This document shows positions 9,184 to 17,991 of a stretch of DNA of 64,000 bases, in pieces; the stretch's first letter is position 1; every line of letters begins with the position of its first letter. Both the position numbers and the translations under genes were made by a program. A model generated the notes under the pieces. The model ran no database searches. It was not told the origin of the DNA and saw only the letters and a program-made list of their open reading frames with translations. The stretch is taken from assembly GCF_900602065.1 (NCBI RefSeq), contig NZ_UWFN01000263.1, forward strand, positions 222,277 to 286,276. The letters run 5' to 3'. The stretch is from Pseudomonas viridiflava. Its GTDB lineage: Bacteria; Pseudomonadota; Gammaproteobacteria; Pseudomonadales; Pseudomonadaceae.

Positions 9184-11409
9184 TCAGTCACGCCAGAATC
9201 GCCTCTCGGCCCGCTGCGACCGGGGCTTGTCGAAGGTCCCGAGGTGCAGGCTGATCGCACCCAGTTCGGCGCTGTCCCAGGTGGGAATGCCGAACCATTG
9301 ATAGCGCGCCATGATCAATGGATGCGGGTGCCCAAAGGCATTATTGCGACCTCGGGAAATCAATACGCCGCGAGGGGCGACCGAGCGCAGAAAGCTTTTC
9401 GATGAAGAAGTGCGACTCCCGTGGTGCGGCGCTTGCAGCCAGTCGGCGCTTACATCGCGGCCACTGTCGATCAGCGCTTGCTCGGCCTCGACGTCGATAT
9501 CCCCGGTCAACAACAAGCGCTCGCCTTGAGCATCGATCATCAGCACACAAGAGGCCTGGTTACCCTCTCTGGCATCCCCCCAGCGCCAGGTTGAAAACAG
9601 CACACCGTCCCACTCCCAGCGCTCGTCATTGCTACACAGTTGCGCGTTCAGCAACGGCGGCAACCTTTCCAGCTCACCTCCCAGCACTCGCATGACCGGC
9701 AAGCCTTGATGGACCGCCTGCGCGCCACCGGCGTGATCCGCGTCGGCGTGGCTGATCAGCATCAGATCAAGTTGGCGTGCGCCGGTCTTGCGTATGGCGG
9801 GCAGCACGACGCGCTGCCCGATGTCGAATTCACCGAAACGTGGCCCGGCGTCATAGAGCAGGGTGTGGTGTCGGGTGCGCAAAAGAATCGCCAAACCCTG
9901 CCCCACGTCCAGTTGCAACACTTCGACTTGCCCGTGCGGCACGCTTTTCAGCGGCGGGAACACGCAAAGCAGCAACAACGGCCAACCCAGCCCGCGCAAC
10001 GGCACACCGCCGGGCAAGAGCAACAACACGCCGCCCAGCAGGCTCAGCAGCCAGGCCCAGAACGGGATGGCACTTGGCACCCAGGCAGGTAACCACTCAG
10101 CAACCCAGCCGAGAAACGTGAACAACCACTCCAGCGCACCGCCTGCCAGCCATAGCAACCCTTCTCCCAGATACGGAACCGGCAGGAACAAGGTCCCGAG
10201 CAATGCAGGCGGCAGGATCAGGAAGCTGACCCAGGGCACCGCGACGAGATTGGCAAACGGACCACTCAAACTGATGGGCAGGTTCAGCGCCAGCAACACC
10301 GGTAACAGACCGATGGCGATCAACCACTGGGCGCGCGTCCAGCTTTGTAACCAACTCCAGGCACCCAGCCGCCCACCGAATATCAGAATCAGAATCGCCA
10401 CGGCGATAAATGACAGCCAGAAACCCGGCTGCAAACTGGCCAGTGGCTCAAACACCAGCACCACATTGAGCGATACCAGTAGCGGCCCGACGGCCCCCAG
10501 ATGACGAAAGCGCAACCGCCAAAGCAAAACCATACCGACCATGACGCACGCCCGACGCACCGGCACTTCAAAGCCTGCAAGCAAGCCGTAACCGAGCGCG
10601 GCACTGAACGCCAACCCGCACGCCCATGGCAACCACGGCAAGGCCCGCGGCCACAGCCCCCAGCGCGCCAGCCCGGCGATAAACGCGTACATCACACCCG
10701 CCAACAAGCCCACATGCTGGCCGGAAATCACCAGTAAATGCACGGTGCCGGTGTCCTGCAGTATCTGCCAGTCAACCGCACTCAAGCCCGATCCATCGCC
10801 CAGGACCAAAGCCGCCAGACCGCCTTCGCGTCCTTGTGCATCCACCGCCAACAAGCGCTGGCGTATCGCGTCACGCCAGCCGGACGCAGCAGACTTCAGC
10901 AACTGCCCATCAGAGACGGTCCCCGTTGCACCGATACGCTGGGCGAGGAGCCAGGCTTCGTAATCAAATGCATGCGGGTTGGCCAGTCCGCCCGGGCGCT
11001 TGAGCTTGACTGCCAGACGCCAGTGTTCACCACTGCGCACCTGTGGACCGCCGTACCAGGCTACCCGCATGCGCTCCGGCAATCTGAAGCGTCTGGATTG
11101 CAGCCCTTCCAGCTCAAAGCGCACCACACCTTCGGTTGACGCAGGCAAACCGACGACCTTGCCTTGCAACCAGACTGTCTGGCCATCCAGCGCGGGCGAC
11201 AAGCGATCATCCAGCGCCCATTGCGCCGAGATGCACGCCCAACTGAAGCCGAATAAAAACAAAGCGATGGGGTACGTGCGAAACGGCAACAGCATCAAGG
11301 CCAGCACCGGCATGACGAACAACAGCCACAGTGGCGGCAAGACCGGTAAAAAGCGTAGCGCCAGTAACCCCAAGGCCAACGCGAACATCCCTGTACGCAT
11401 AGCGCCCAT
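9184..11409 (-). CDS. comEC: ComEC/Rec2 family DNA-uptake channel protein
   Basis: Inner-membrane protein of 741 residues that in competent bacteria carries single-stranded DNA into the cytoplasm. Order of domains: N-terminal helices with a DUF4131 region (to about 170), the Competence membrane domain (about 195-460) with DTGTVHLLVISGQHVGLLAG, and a C-terminal metallo-beta-lactamase-like domain from about 500 with VEVLQLDVGQG and the metal motif HADADH at 554-559. The gene is intact. The start could also be ATG 11400 (MRTGMF). Whether this organism is naturally transformable cannot be told from here. Confidence 0.93.
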   Translation of the reverse strand: MGAMRTGMFALALGLLALRFLPVLPPLWLLFVMPVLALMLLPFRTYPIALFLFGFSWACISAQWALDDRLSPALDGQTVWLQGKVVGLPASTEGVVRFELEGLQSRRFRLPERMRVAWYGGPQVRSGEHWRLAVKLKRPGGLANPHAFDYEAWLLAQRIGATGTVSDGQLLKSAASGWRDAIRQRLLAVDAQGREGGLAALVLGDGSGLSAVDWQILQDTGTVHLLVISGQHVGLLAGVMYAFIAGLARWGLWPRALPWLPWACGLAFSAALGYGLLAGFEVPVRRACVMVGMVLLWRLRFRHLGAVGPLLVSLNVVLVFEPLASLQPGFWLSFIAVAILILIFGGRLGAWSWLQSWTRAQWLIAIGLLPVLLALNLPISLSGPFANLVAVPWVSFLILPPALLGTLFLPVPYLGEGLLWLAGGALEWLFTFLGWVAEWLPAWVPSAIPFWAWLLSLLGGVLLLLPGGVPLRGLGWPLLLLCVFPPLKSVPHGQVEVLQLDVGQGLAILLRTRHHTLLYDAGPRFGEFDIGQRVVLPAIRKTGARQLDLMLISHADADHAGGAQAVHQGLPVMRVLGGELERLPPLLNAQLCSNDERWEWDGVLFSTWRWGDAREGNQASCVLMIDAQGERLLLTGDIDVEAEQALIDSGRDVSADWLQAPHHGSRTSSSKSFLRSVAPRGVLISRGRNNAFGHPHPLIMARYQWFGIPTWDSAELGAISLHLGTFDKPRSQRAERRFWRD

Positions 11410-11516
11410 CCCGATAACGTCGAAGACACCCTTACGGCTTAGCTCAGTGAGGTGAAGATGTCGGGATCAAGTGTCACAAGGTCTTAGGCGGGAGGGCTAT
11501 TCGAGGTATATCGAGG

Positions 11517-11551
11517 CGAAAAAAAACGCCCGTCTTGCGAGGGGCGTTTCT
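11517..11551 (-). terminator. Rho-independent terminator after rluB
   Basis: Read on the minus strand, the hairpin AAACGCCCC / GGGCGTTT, with loop TCGCAAGAC, is followed by a run of T, sixteen bases beyond the rluB stop at 11567. It separates rluB from comEC. Confidence 0.85.
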
Positions 11552-11566
11552 TATGACTGCTGACCT

Positions 11567-12823
11567 TTACTGCGGCTTGCGACGACCGAAACCCGGGCGC
11601 TGGCCCGAACCCGATGCCGGGCCACGACGCTTGCCGGACGGCGCGTCATCGACCAGATTGATGCCTGGGCGCTTAGGCGACGGCTTGGCCGGGCGTTTGT
11701 TCATATCGCTCGGACGCTCAGCCACTGGCGTGCCACGGCTGTTGTCGGTACGCGTATCGCTGCGGCCATTGGCTGGACGCGGCGTGCGCGGCGCCGACTT
11801 GTTAGGGTCGTTGCGCTGACCACGGCCGGAATCCGAACGCGGCGCTGCTGGACGCTGGGCGCGATCACGGTCACTGCCGGTCACTTGCGGCTGACGTGGA
11901 GCACGCTCGCCAGTCGGAGCACCGTCCTTGGCCGGACGCAGGGTGCGCACGCGCTCGCTTTTGCCCAATGGACGGGAAGACTGACGCTGCAAGCGCTCCA
12001 TCTTGTCCTTGGTCTTGGCGTTCATCTGCGGTTGAGCCACAGGTGTGAGGCCTACTTCAGCACTGAGGATATCCACCTCGTACTGGCTCATTTCGCGCCA
12101 GCGGCCCATCGGCAGGTCGGAGTTGAGGAACACCGGCCCGTAACGTACGCGCTTCAGACGGCTGACCACCAGCCCCTGGGATTCCCACAGGCGACGCACT
12201 TCACGGTTACGGCCTTCCATCACCACGCAGTGATACCAGTGGTTGAAGCCTTCACCGCCCGGCGCTTGCTGGATATCGGTGAAACGAGCCGGACCGTCTT
12301 CAAGAACAACGCCAGCTTTGAGCCGCGCGATCATGTCATCGTCCACTTCGCCACGCACACGCACAGCGTATTCACGGTCCATTTCGAAAGACGGGTGCAT
12401 CAAACGGTTGGCCAGCTCACCATCGGTGGTGAACATCAGCAAACCGGTGGTATTGATGTCCAGACGACCGATATTGACCCAACGGCCCTCTTTTGGACGC
12501 GGCAGGCGATCGAACACCGTCGGGCGACCTTCAGGGTCGTCACGGGTACAGATTTCACCGTCCGGTTTGTTGTACATGATGACGCGGCGCACCGTTTCGG
12601 CGGCCTCTTCGCGTTTGATGACGCGGCCGTCAACGGTAATCGCATCGTGCAGATCGACGCGCTGACCGAGGGTCGCGTCCTTGCCATTGACCTTGATACG
12701 GCCCTGGCTGATCCAGGCTTCAACGTCGCGACGCGAGCCTACGCCAATACGTGCCAGAACCTTCTGCAGCTTTTCGCCTGCGGGTCCGATTTCCTGGCTG
12801 TCCTGCTTGTCTTGTTCACTCAT
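11567..12823 (-). CDS. rluB: 23S rRNA pseudouridine(2605) synthase RluB
   Basis: Modifies U2605 of 23S rRNA. It has 418 residues: an S4 RNA-binding domain near residues 18-65 (KLQKVLARIGVGSRRDVE), then the catalytic domain with the active-site aspartate in GRLDINTTGLL and the REVRRLWESQGL motif. The last 170 residues are a basic, low-complexity tail rich in Arg, Pro, Ser and Gly, usual for Pseudomonas RluB. GGGAGGT precedes the ATG. A long ORF on the opposite strand over this gene is a codon-bias shadow. Confidence 0.95.
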   Translation of the reverse strand: MSEQDKQDSQEIGPAGEKLQKVLARIGVGSRRDVEAWISQGRIKVNGKDATLGQRVDLHDAITVDGRVIKREEAAETVRRVIMYNKPDGEICTRDDPEGRPTVFDRLPRPKEGRWVNIGRLDINTTGLLMFTTDGELANRLMHPSFEMDREYAVRVRGEVDDDMIARLKAGVVLEDGPARFTDIQQAPGGEGFNHWYHCVVMEGRNREVRRLWESQGLVVSRLKRVRYGPVFLNSDLPMGRWREMSQYEVDILSAEVGLTPVAQPQMNAKTKDKMERLQRQSSRPLGKSERVRTLRPAKDGAPTGERAPRQPQVTGSDRDRAQRPAAPRSDSGRGQRNDPNKSAPRTPRPANGRSDTRTDNSRGTPVAERPSDMNKRPAKPSPKRPGINLVDDAPSGKRRGPASGSGQRPGFGRRKPQ

Positions 12824-13020
12824 CTGGGCACCTCCCGGTGTGTCGATTCAGGGGACGCCGAGGACCGGCGCAACCTGTTGCCTGGGCTGTGGATAGCCAC
12901 GAGGCGTAATACTGAAAAACTTCTGGCGCTAAACTCATCACGAGCAGAATCGCCAAAAGGTCGCGAATCATACGCTCACATAACGCGTTGCGCATCAGAG
13001 GCTAGTCGAAAAATTGCGGC

Positions 13021-13212
13021 TTACTTCTTTTTCCGCCGACCGGCACTCTTGAAACCCTTCATGCGCACAGCCGCTTCTTTCAGCACGTCGCGGCGCTCAT
13101 CCTTGTCCATCTTTTTCCAGGCCTTGATTTCTTTCTTGCTGCGGCCACAGCCAATGCAGATGTCGGCGTCGAATTTACAGAGGCTGATGCAGGGGTTCTT
13201 GGTGTCGCTCAT
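13021..13212 (-). CDS. DUF1289 cysteine-rich small protein
   Basis: A 63-residue protein, MSDTKNPCISLCKFDADICIGCGRS..., with the four-cysteine CxxxC...CxxC pattern of DUF1289 followed by a basic tail KSAGRRKKK. It probably binds a metal, by inference from the cysteines; function is unknown. It sits between scpB and rluB on the same strand, separated from scpB by a REP doublet. Confidence 0.85.
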   Translation of the reverse strand: MSDTKNPCISLCKFDADICIGCGRSKKEIKAWKKMDKDERRDVLKEAAVRMKGFKSAGRRKKK

Positions 13213-13244
13213 GAGTGGTGCACCGCCTGAATGAACGCTGTTTG

Positions 13245-13322
13245 CCCTGTAGGAGCTGCCGAAGGCTGCGAAAGCGATTTGTCTGACCCACTGCTTCGCA
13301 GCCTTCGGCAGCTCCTACAGGG
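13245..13322. repeat. REP doublet (GTAGGAGCTGCCGAAGG type)
   Basis: Inverted pair of REP units: CCCTGTAGGAGCTGCCGAAG rightward and the same sequence leftward ending GCTCCTACAGGGG, about 28 bp each with a 20-base centre. The right unit contains the stop codon of scpB (13315-13317). Confidence 0.92.
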
Positions 13323-14082
13323 GATCGCTACCGTCCTCTGGTTTTTCATCTGGCTCATCCGGCAGCAAATCATCGAAGTCGATCTTCAGACCCTGCTCCA
13401 TCGAGTCGAGTTCGACCAACAGGCTGCGGAAGCTCGTCTCGTCTCTTGGCGGCTCCGGTTCTGCGTCCGGATCGATGCTCGCGTCGGCCATCGCCTGCAG
13501 GTGCGCGGGCACCGGAGCGTCTTCGAAATCCAGAACGGGGTCCGGCTCCAGCTCACGCAGATCAGCCAGCGGCGGCAAGTCGTCGAGATTTTTCAGGTTG
13601 AAGTGGTCGAGAAATACCTTGGTGGTCGCAAACATCGCAGGCTTTCCCGGCACCTCGCGGTATCCCACCACCCTGATCCACTCGCGTTCCAGCAGGGTTT
13701 TCACGATATGACTGTTAACCGCAACACCGCGCACATCCTCAATTTCACCCCGGGTAATGGGTTGGCGATAAGCAATCAACGCCATGGTTTCCAGCATGGC
13801 TCGGGAATAGCGCTGCGGACGCTCCTCCCAAAGACGACCGACCCAAGGGGAAAACTTTTCGCGAATCTGCAGGCGGTAACCGGAAGCCACTTCCTTGAGT
13901 TCGAAAGCCCTGCCCTCGCAGGACTTGCCCAGTAACTGCAGTGCTTTCTTGAAGACCGGCGGCTCAGGACGCTCGCCTTCCTCGAACAGTTCGTAAAGGC
14001 GTTCCAGCGATTGCGGCTTGCCCGAGGCCAACAGGAAAGCTTCGAGCAGCGGAGCCAGCTCGCGAGGTTCGTTGAGATTCAT
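13315..14082 (-). CDS. scpB: Segregation and condensation protein B
   Basis: Winged-helix partner of ScpA in the SMC-ScpAB condensin, which compacts and segregates chromosomes. It has 255 residues: LLEAFLLASGKPQSLERL near the start, SGYRLQIREKFSPWV, LETMALIAYRQPITRGEIE and VVGYREVPGKPAMFATT, all ScpB blocks. The acidic C-terminal tail is long, and its last codons (DPL-stop) are supplied by the neighbouring REP unit: the TAG is the CTGTAG of the REP. It starts ten bases after scpA. No smc gene is in the window. Confidence 0.93.
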   Translation of the reverse strand: MNLNEPRELAPLLEAFLLASGKPQSLERLYELFEEGERPEPPVFKKALQLLGKSCEGRAFELKEVASGYRLQIREKFSPWVGRLWEERPQRYSRAMLETMALIAYRQPITRGEIEDVRGVAVNSHIVKTLLEREWIRVVGYREVPGKPAMFATTKVFLDHFNLKNLDDLPPLADLRELEPDPVLDFEDAPVPAHLQAMADASIDPDAEPEPPRDETSFRSLLVELDSMEQGLKIDFDDLLPDEPDEKPEDGSDPL

Positions 14083-14092
14083 TGTTCAGCTC

Positions 14093-14911
14093 TTATTCGG
14101 CTCGCGCCCGCACATGGATGACCGCAAAGGGCTCGTTCTGTACCAATTCCACCAATGACTCCTTGACCAGCTCAAGCACGGCCATGAACGTCACGACTAC
14201 ACCGAGGCGCCCCTCTTCGGCGGTAAAGAGTTCGGCAAATGGCACAAATCCGCCGCCTTTCAGCCGCTCAAGCACATCACTCATGCGCTCACGGGTCGAC
14301 AAGGCCTCACGGCTGACCTGATGGCTTTCAAACATGTCGCCACGGCGCAGCACTTCGGCCATGGACATCAACAACTCTTCAAGGCTGACTTCAGGCAACA
14401 ACTTGCGCGCCCGGGCTTCGGGAGCGTCCAGCTTGGGCACGACGACATCACGCCCTACGCGGCTCAACTGGTCAATACCTTCGGCGGCGACTTTGAAGCG
14501 CTCGTACTCCTGCAACCGGCGGATCAGTTCGGCGCGAGGGTCGTCTTCCTCCTCTTCGGCTTCGGCAGAACGCGGCAGCAGCATGCGCGACTTGATTTCC
14601 GCCAGCATCGCGGCCATCACCAGGTACTCTGCAGCCAATTCCAGGCGCACCGTTTTCATCAGCTCGACGTAGCCCATGTACTGCTTGGTGATCTCCGCCA
14701 CCGGGATGTCGAGGATGTCGATGTTCTGCTTGCGGATCAGGTAGAGCAGCAGGTCGAGCGGGCCTTCAAATGCCTCAAGAAAGACTTCCAGCGCATCCGG
14801 CGGGATATACAGATCCATTGGCATCTGCGTGACCGCCTGGCCGTAGACCATGGCGAACGGCAGTTCTTGTTGAGCGTCGGCCTGACTGTCAACGGCTTCT
14901 ACCGTAGCCAT
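14093..14911 (-). CDS. scpA: Segregation and condensation protein A
   Basis: Kleisin subunit bridging the SMC ATPase heads. It has 272 residues from ATG 14911, whose A is shared with the TGA stop of the YciO-type gene; the longer upstream reading (to 14947) lies inside that gene and is disfavoured. Motifs: EAFEGPLDLLLYLIRKQNID, DIPVAEITKQYMGYVE, LAAEYLVMAAMLAEIKSRML, and the C-terminal winged-helix part. It is coupled to scpB downstream. Confidence 0.94.
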   Translation of the reverse strand: MATVEAVDSQADAQQELPFAMVYGQAVTQMPMDLYIPPDALEVFLEAFEGPLDLLLYLIRKQNIDILDIPVAEITKQYMGYVELMKTVRLELAAEYLVMAAMLAEIKSRMLLPRSAEAEEEEDDPRAELIRRLQEYERFKVAAEGIDQLSRVGRDVVVPKLDAPEARARKLLPEVSLEELLMSMAEVLRRGDMFESHQVSREALSTRERMSDVLERLKGGGFVPFAELFTAEEGRLGVVVTFMAVLELVKESLVELVQNEPFAVIHVRARAE

Positions 14912-15540
14912 CAAGCCTCGACACCAAACGGTGACGGATCGCCGCAACCGACACGAACGACCTCAGGCTCATCGCCGGTCAGGTTGATCACAGTCGAAGC
15001 AGCAATCCCGCCCATGCCGCCATCAATGATCAGGTCAACCTGACGTTCGAGGGCCTGGCGCATCTCGTAGGGATCGCTTAGCGGCACGCTTTCCCCCGGC
15101 AGGATCAAACTGACGCTCATCAACGGCTCGCCCAACTCCTCAAGCAAAGCCTGGGCGATAGGATGTTTGGGTACCCGCAGGCCGATCGTCCGGCGCTTGG
15201 GATGCAGGATCAGCCGTGGCACCTCCCGCGTGGCGTTCAGAATGAAGGTGTAAGGCCCCGGCGTGTGGGCCTTGAGTGCGCGAAACGCACCGGTATCGAC
15301 TTTGGCGAACAGCCCCAGTTGGGACAGGTCGCAGCACATCAGCGTGAAGTTGTGCTTGTCGTCCAGCTGGCGCAGACGGCGAATGCGCTCGATGGCGCTT
15401 TTATCACCGAGCTGACAACCCAGGGCGTAGGAGGAATCTGTTGGATAGACCACCAAACCGCCCGCTTTAATAATTTCCACAGCCTGTTTGATCAGGCGCG
15501 GTTGCGGGTTCTCCGGGTGGACCTGGAAAAATTGACTCAC
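14911..15540 (-). CDS. YciO/Sua5/YrdC family protein
   Basis: A 209-residue double-stranded-RNA-binding-fold protein of the YrdC superfamily, closest to YciO (shorter than Sua5). Family parts: GLVVYPTDSSYALGCQ, IRRLRQLDDKHNFTLMC, LKAHTPGPYTFIL, GLRVPKHPIAQAL and IIDGGMGGIAASTVINL. YrdC/Sua5 makes threonylcarbamoyl-AMP for tRNA t6A; YciO has been reported with weak related activity, and its own role is unsettled. GTG 15540 was chosen because AGGAAG lies about six bases upstream and the product then starts MSQFFQVHPENPQ; an ATG 13 codons earlier is less likely. Confidence 0.9.
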   Translation of the reverse strand: MSQFFQVHPENPQPRLIKQAVEIIKAGGLVVYPTDSSYALGCQLGDKSAIERIRRLRQLDDKHNFTLMCCDLSQLGLFAKVDTGAFRALKAHTPGPYTFILNATREVPRLILHPKRRTIGLRVPKHPIAQALLEELGEPLMSVSLILPGESVPLSDPYEMRQALERQVDLIIDGGMGGIAASTVINLTGDEPEVVRVGCGDPSPFGVEA

Positions 15541-15553
15541 GGTATCTTCCTGT

Positions 15554-16417
15554 TCAGAAGGCAGCAGTAGACTGATCATGTTTGAACCGGGACCAAAGGG
15601 GCGGCAGGTCTTCCGGCACCGGACGATAGATACCTATCTCGGACCAGCCACCAGGAGCATGGAAATCACTGCCGGCGGTTACCAGCAGGCCAAACTCACG
15701 CGCCAGAATGGCCAGGGTTCCAACCTGTTCGGCAGGTTGCAGGCCATTGACGACTTCAATCGCATGGCCACCCGCTTCAAGAAACGTGGCGACCAGCTTA
15801 CGACGCTTGCTACGGGTGAAATCATAATGCGAGGGGTGCGCAAGACTGACCCAGGCGCCGGATTCACGCAAGGTACCGACGGTCTCCTCAAGCGTGGGCC
15901 AATGTTGTTTCACATCGCCCAGTTTGCCCGCGCCCAACCATTTACGGAAAGCTTCGGCGCGGTCCTTGACGAAACCTGCGCGCACCATGAAGTCCGCGAA
16001 GTGCGGACGAGCCGGAGCATTACCACTGTCGCCCAGCTCTTGCTGAATAGCGCGAGCACCTTCCAGCGCTCCAGACATACCTTTGATCGCCAATTTGCGA
16101 CTGATTTCTTCGGCGCGCAACCAGCGACCGTCATGCAAACGGGCGATTGCAGCCACTAAAGGTGGTGCATCCATGGCGAAACCATAGCCGAGAATATGGA
16201 TAGTTGCCCCACCCCAGGTGCACGAAAGCTCGACCCCGTTAACCAGTTGCATACCCAGTGAAAGCGCCGCAGTCCGGGCTTCTTCGAGACCTTCAAGGGT
16301 ATCGTGGTCAGTCAGGGAAAGGACGCGCACGCCATTCTCGTAAGCACGCGCAACCAATGCCGTGGGCGCAAGAGCGCCGTCGGAGGCTGTGCTGTGGCAG
16401 TGCAGGTCAACATTCAT
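15554..16417 (-). CDS. PHP-domain phosphoesterase (RNase AM / YciV-TrpH family)
   Basis: A 287-residue PHP-fold metal phosphoesterase. Metal ligands are visible in VDLHCHSTASDGAL, SLTDHDTLEG, NGVELSC, AHPSHYDFTRSKRR and GSDFHAPG. E. coli YciV (RNase AM) trims the 5' ends of rRNA and acts on 3',5'-bisphosphates, the probable role here. ATG 16417 gives MNVDLHCH; ATG 16438, seven codons upstream, is possible, and neither has a clear ribosome site. It lies 13 bases before the YciO-type gene and is divergent from ispZ. Confidence 0.9.
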   Translation of the reverse strand: MNVDLHCHSTASDGALAPTALVARAYENGVRVLSLTDHDTLEGLEEARTAALSLGMQLVNGVELSCTWGGATIHILGYGFAMDAPPLVAAIARLHDGRWLRAEEISRKLAIKGMSGALEGARAIQQELGDSGNAPARPHFADFMVRAGFVKDRAEAFRKWLGAGKLGDVKQHWPTLEETVGTLRESGAWVSLAHPSHYDFTRSKRRKLVATFLEAGGHAIEVVNGLQPAEQVGTLAILAREFGLLVTAGSDFHAPGGWSEIGIYRPVPEDLPPLWSRFKHDQSTAAF

Positions 16418-16483
16418 AGGTGGCGCTTTCGCTGTCATTGATGTTTGTTATTATGCCGCCACATCCTGCTTCTGGCTGCCATT

Positions 16484-17086
16484 GTGAAACAATTCATCGA
16501 CTTCATCCCGCTGCTGCTGTTTTTCATCGTTTACAAGATCGAACCGCGCGCCGTCGAGTTCCTGGGCAACAGCTACACGCTGGGCGGTATTTTCAGTGCG
16601 ACCGCCATGCTGATCGTCAGTTCAGTGGTGGTCTACGGCATTCTGTTCGTCAAACAGGGCAAACTGGAAAAAAGCCAGTGGCTGACGCTGGTTGCCTGTC
16701 TGGTGTTCGGTAGTCTGACCCTGGCCTTTCACAGCGAAACTTTCCTCAAATGGAAAGCGCCCGTGGTGAACTGGCTGTTTGCGCTGGCCTTTGCCGGAAG
16801 CCATTTCATTGGCGACCGTCCACTGATTCAACGCATCATGGGGCACGCATTGAGCTTGCCGAAAGCAATCTGGACCAAGCTGAACATCGCCTGGATCATC
16901 TTCTTCCTGTTCTGCGGCGCGGCCAACCTTTATGTGGCGTTCACTTATCAGGAATTCTGGGTCGACTTCAAAGTATTCGGCAGCCTGGGCATGACGCTGG
17001 TATTCCTGATCGCTCAGGGCCTGTACCTTGCCAAGCACATGCATGACCCTGCTTCCGCACCGCCCCCAACGAAAACCGAGGACTGA
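16484..17086 (+). CDS. ispZ: Septation protein A / inner-membrane protein YciB
   Basis: A 200-residue inner-membrane protein with about five or six hydrophobic helices ([42 protein letters not shown], the pair around 115-155 and a C-terminal helix). The family is needed for normal septation and envelope synthesis. GTG 16484 gives the conserved N-terminus [20 protein letters not shown]; the upstream ATG would add 13 unrelated residues. The YciI gene starts within two bases of its stop. Confidence 0.92.
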   Translation: MKQFIDFIPLLLFFIVYKIEPRAVEFLGNSYTLGGIFSATAMLIVSSVVVYGILFVKQGKLEKSQWLTLVACLVFGSLTLAFHSETFLKWKAPVVNWLFALAFAGSHFIGDRPLIQRIMGHALSLPKAIWTKLNIAWIIFFLFCGAANLYVAFTYQEFWVDFKVFGSLGMTLVFLIAQGLYLAKHMHDPASAPPPTKTED

Positions 17087-17087
17087 C

Positions 17088-17387
17088 ATGCTCTACGCAA
17101 TCATTGCCACAGACGTCGAAAACTCCCTGGAAAAACGCCTGAGCGTGCGCCCGGCTCATCTGGACCGCCTGAATGCGCTCAAGGACGAGGGGCGCTTGAT
17201 TCTCGCCGGGCCAAATCCGGCCGTAGACAGCAATGATCCTGGTGCCGCGGGGTTCTCCGGCAGCCTGATCGTGGCCGAGTTCGAGTCCTTGAGCGCTGCA
17301 AAGACCTGGGCCGAAGCTGATCCGTTCGTCAAGGCAGGCGTCTACGCCAACGTTGTTGTGAAGCCCTTCAAGAAAGTCCTGCCTTAA
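17088..17387 (+). CDS. YciI family protein
   Basis: A 99-residue protein, [20 protein letters not shown]..., of the ferredoxin-like dimeric alpha-beta YCII family, including the conserved His/Asp pair region ([22 protein letters not shown]). The biochemical role of YciI proteins is unknown. It is directly coupled to ispZ, an arrangement widespread in gammaproteobacteria. Confidence 0.9.
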   Translation: MLYAIIATDVENSLEKRLSVRPAHLDRLNALKDEGRLILAGPNPAVDSNDPGAAGFSGSLIVAEFESLSAAKTWAEADPFVKAGVYANVVVKPFKKVLP

Positions 17388-17410
17388 ATCTTCCCCGCGC
17401 TACCCCCTGC

Positions 17411-17436
17411 AATCGCTGCCGCTCCTGGCAGCGATT
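17411..17436 (+). other. Perfect 10-bp hairpin after the YciI gene
   Basis: AATCGCTGCC and GGCAGCGATT pair perfectly around GCTCCT. No T-run follows, so it is a weak terminator candidate or a transcript-end stabiliser for ispZ-yciI. Confidence 0.5.
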
Positions 17437-17495
17437 ACAAAATCTCCCGCTCTGACGCTAATCATTCTCAACGCCCTGCCGACAACCTGCTGAAT

Positions 17496-17522
17496 GTTCT
17501 ATAAAAACCGTTCTATAAGAAC
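17496..17522 (+). promoter_or_regulatory. Tandem operator-like sites before the Cpx-like locus
   Basis: GTTCTATAA occurs at 17496 and again at 17510 (14-base period), and the second copy is a perfect 5-3-5 palindrome, GTTCT-ATA-AGAAC. The pair lies about 55-80 bases before the start at 17577, where an operator would be expected. The regulator is not identifiable. Confidence 0.4.
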
Positions 17523-17576
17523 ACTGCCGTCTAAAAATGCGGCCGTTGAAACACGGACGCTGAAACAGGAGTTCAG

Positions 17577-17984
17577 ATGCGGGCATGTCTACTGGCTGTT
17601 GTGTTGGCAATGGGTGCGACTACCGTCCAGGCCGAGGAAACGAGTGGTTCCGGTACCTCCTATGCGTTACCGCTGCCGACCACTGCCGCCCAGATCAGTG
17701 ATCTTCAGCAGCGCCTGAAGGAAAGCGAGCGCCAGCGCGAAGAACTCCTCAAGCAGGTGCAGAACGCTGACGCCGCACGCGAGAGCGCCCAACTCGGTCG
17801 CCTGCGCCAGGAGAACCAAAGGCTCAAGTTACAGCTCAAAGAAGCACAATCGGCCGAACCGCAACGTATCCTGACCGAACAGCAACAATGGTTCGTCACC
17901 GGAGGGGGTGTTGCGCTGATAGCCCTCCTGTGCGGTATCTTTGCCCGCGGTGGACGTAAGCAGCGTCGACAGTGGCTAAATTGA
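17577..17984 (+). CDS. Periplasmic coiled-coil protein with C-terminal membrane anchor
   Basis: A 135-residue protein with a signal peptide (MRACLLAVVLAMGATTVQA), a linker rich in Ser, Gly and Thr, a heptad-type coiled coil over about residues 35-95 (ISDLQQRLKESERQREELLKQ), a transmembrane segment around 108-125 (WFVTGGGVALIALLCGIFA) and a basic tail RGGRKQRRQW. The layout resembles the C-terminal half of YgiM-type SH3 proteins without the SH3 domain. It ends seven bases before the response regulator and is probably co-transcribed with it, so it may feed the Cpx-like system; function is unknown. Confidence 0.75.
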   Translation: MRACLLAVVLAMGATTVQAEETSGSGTSYALPLPTTAAQISDLQQRLKESERQREELLKQVQNADAARESAQLGRLRQENQRLKLQLKEAQSAEPQRILTEQQQWFVTGGGVALIALLCGIFARGGRKQRRQWLN

Positions 17985-17991
17985 GTGAGAC

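Noticed and set aside
11885..13234. 449-codon ORF antisense to rluB
   Set aside because: Shadow of the conserved pseudouridine synthase on the other strand; it runs through rluB's promoter and the DUF1289 gene.
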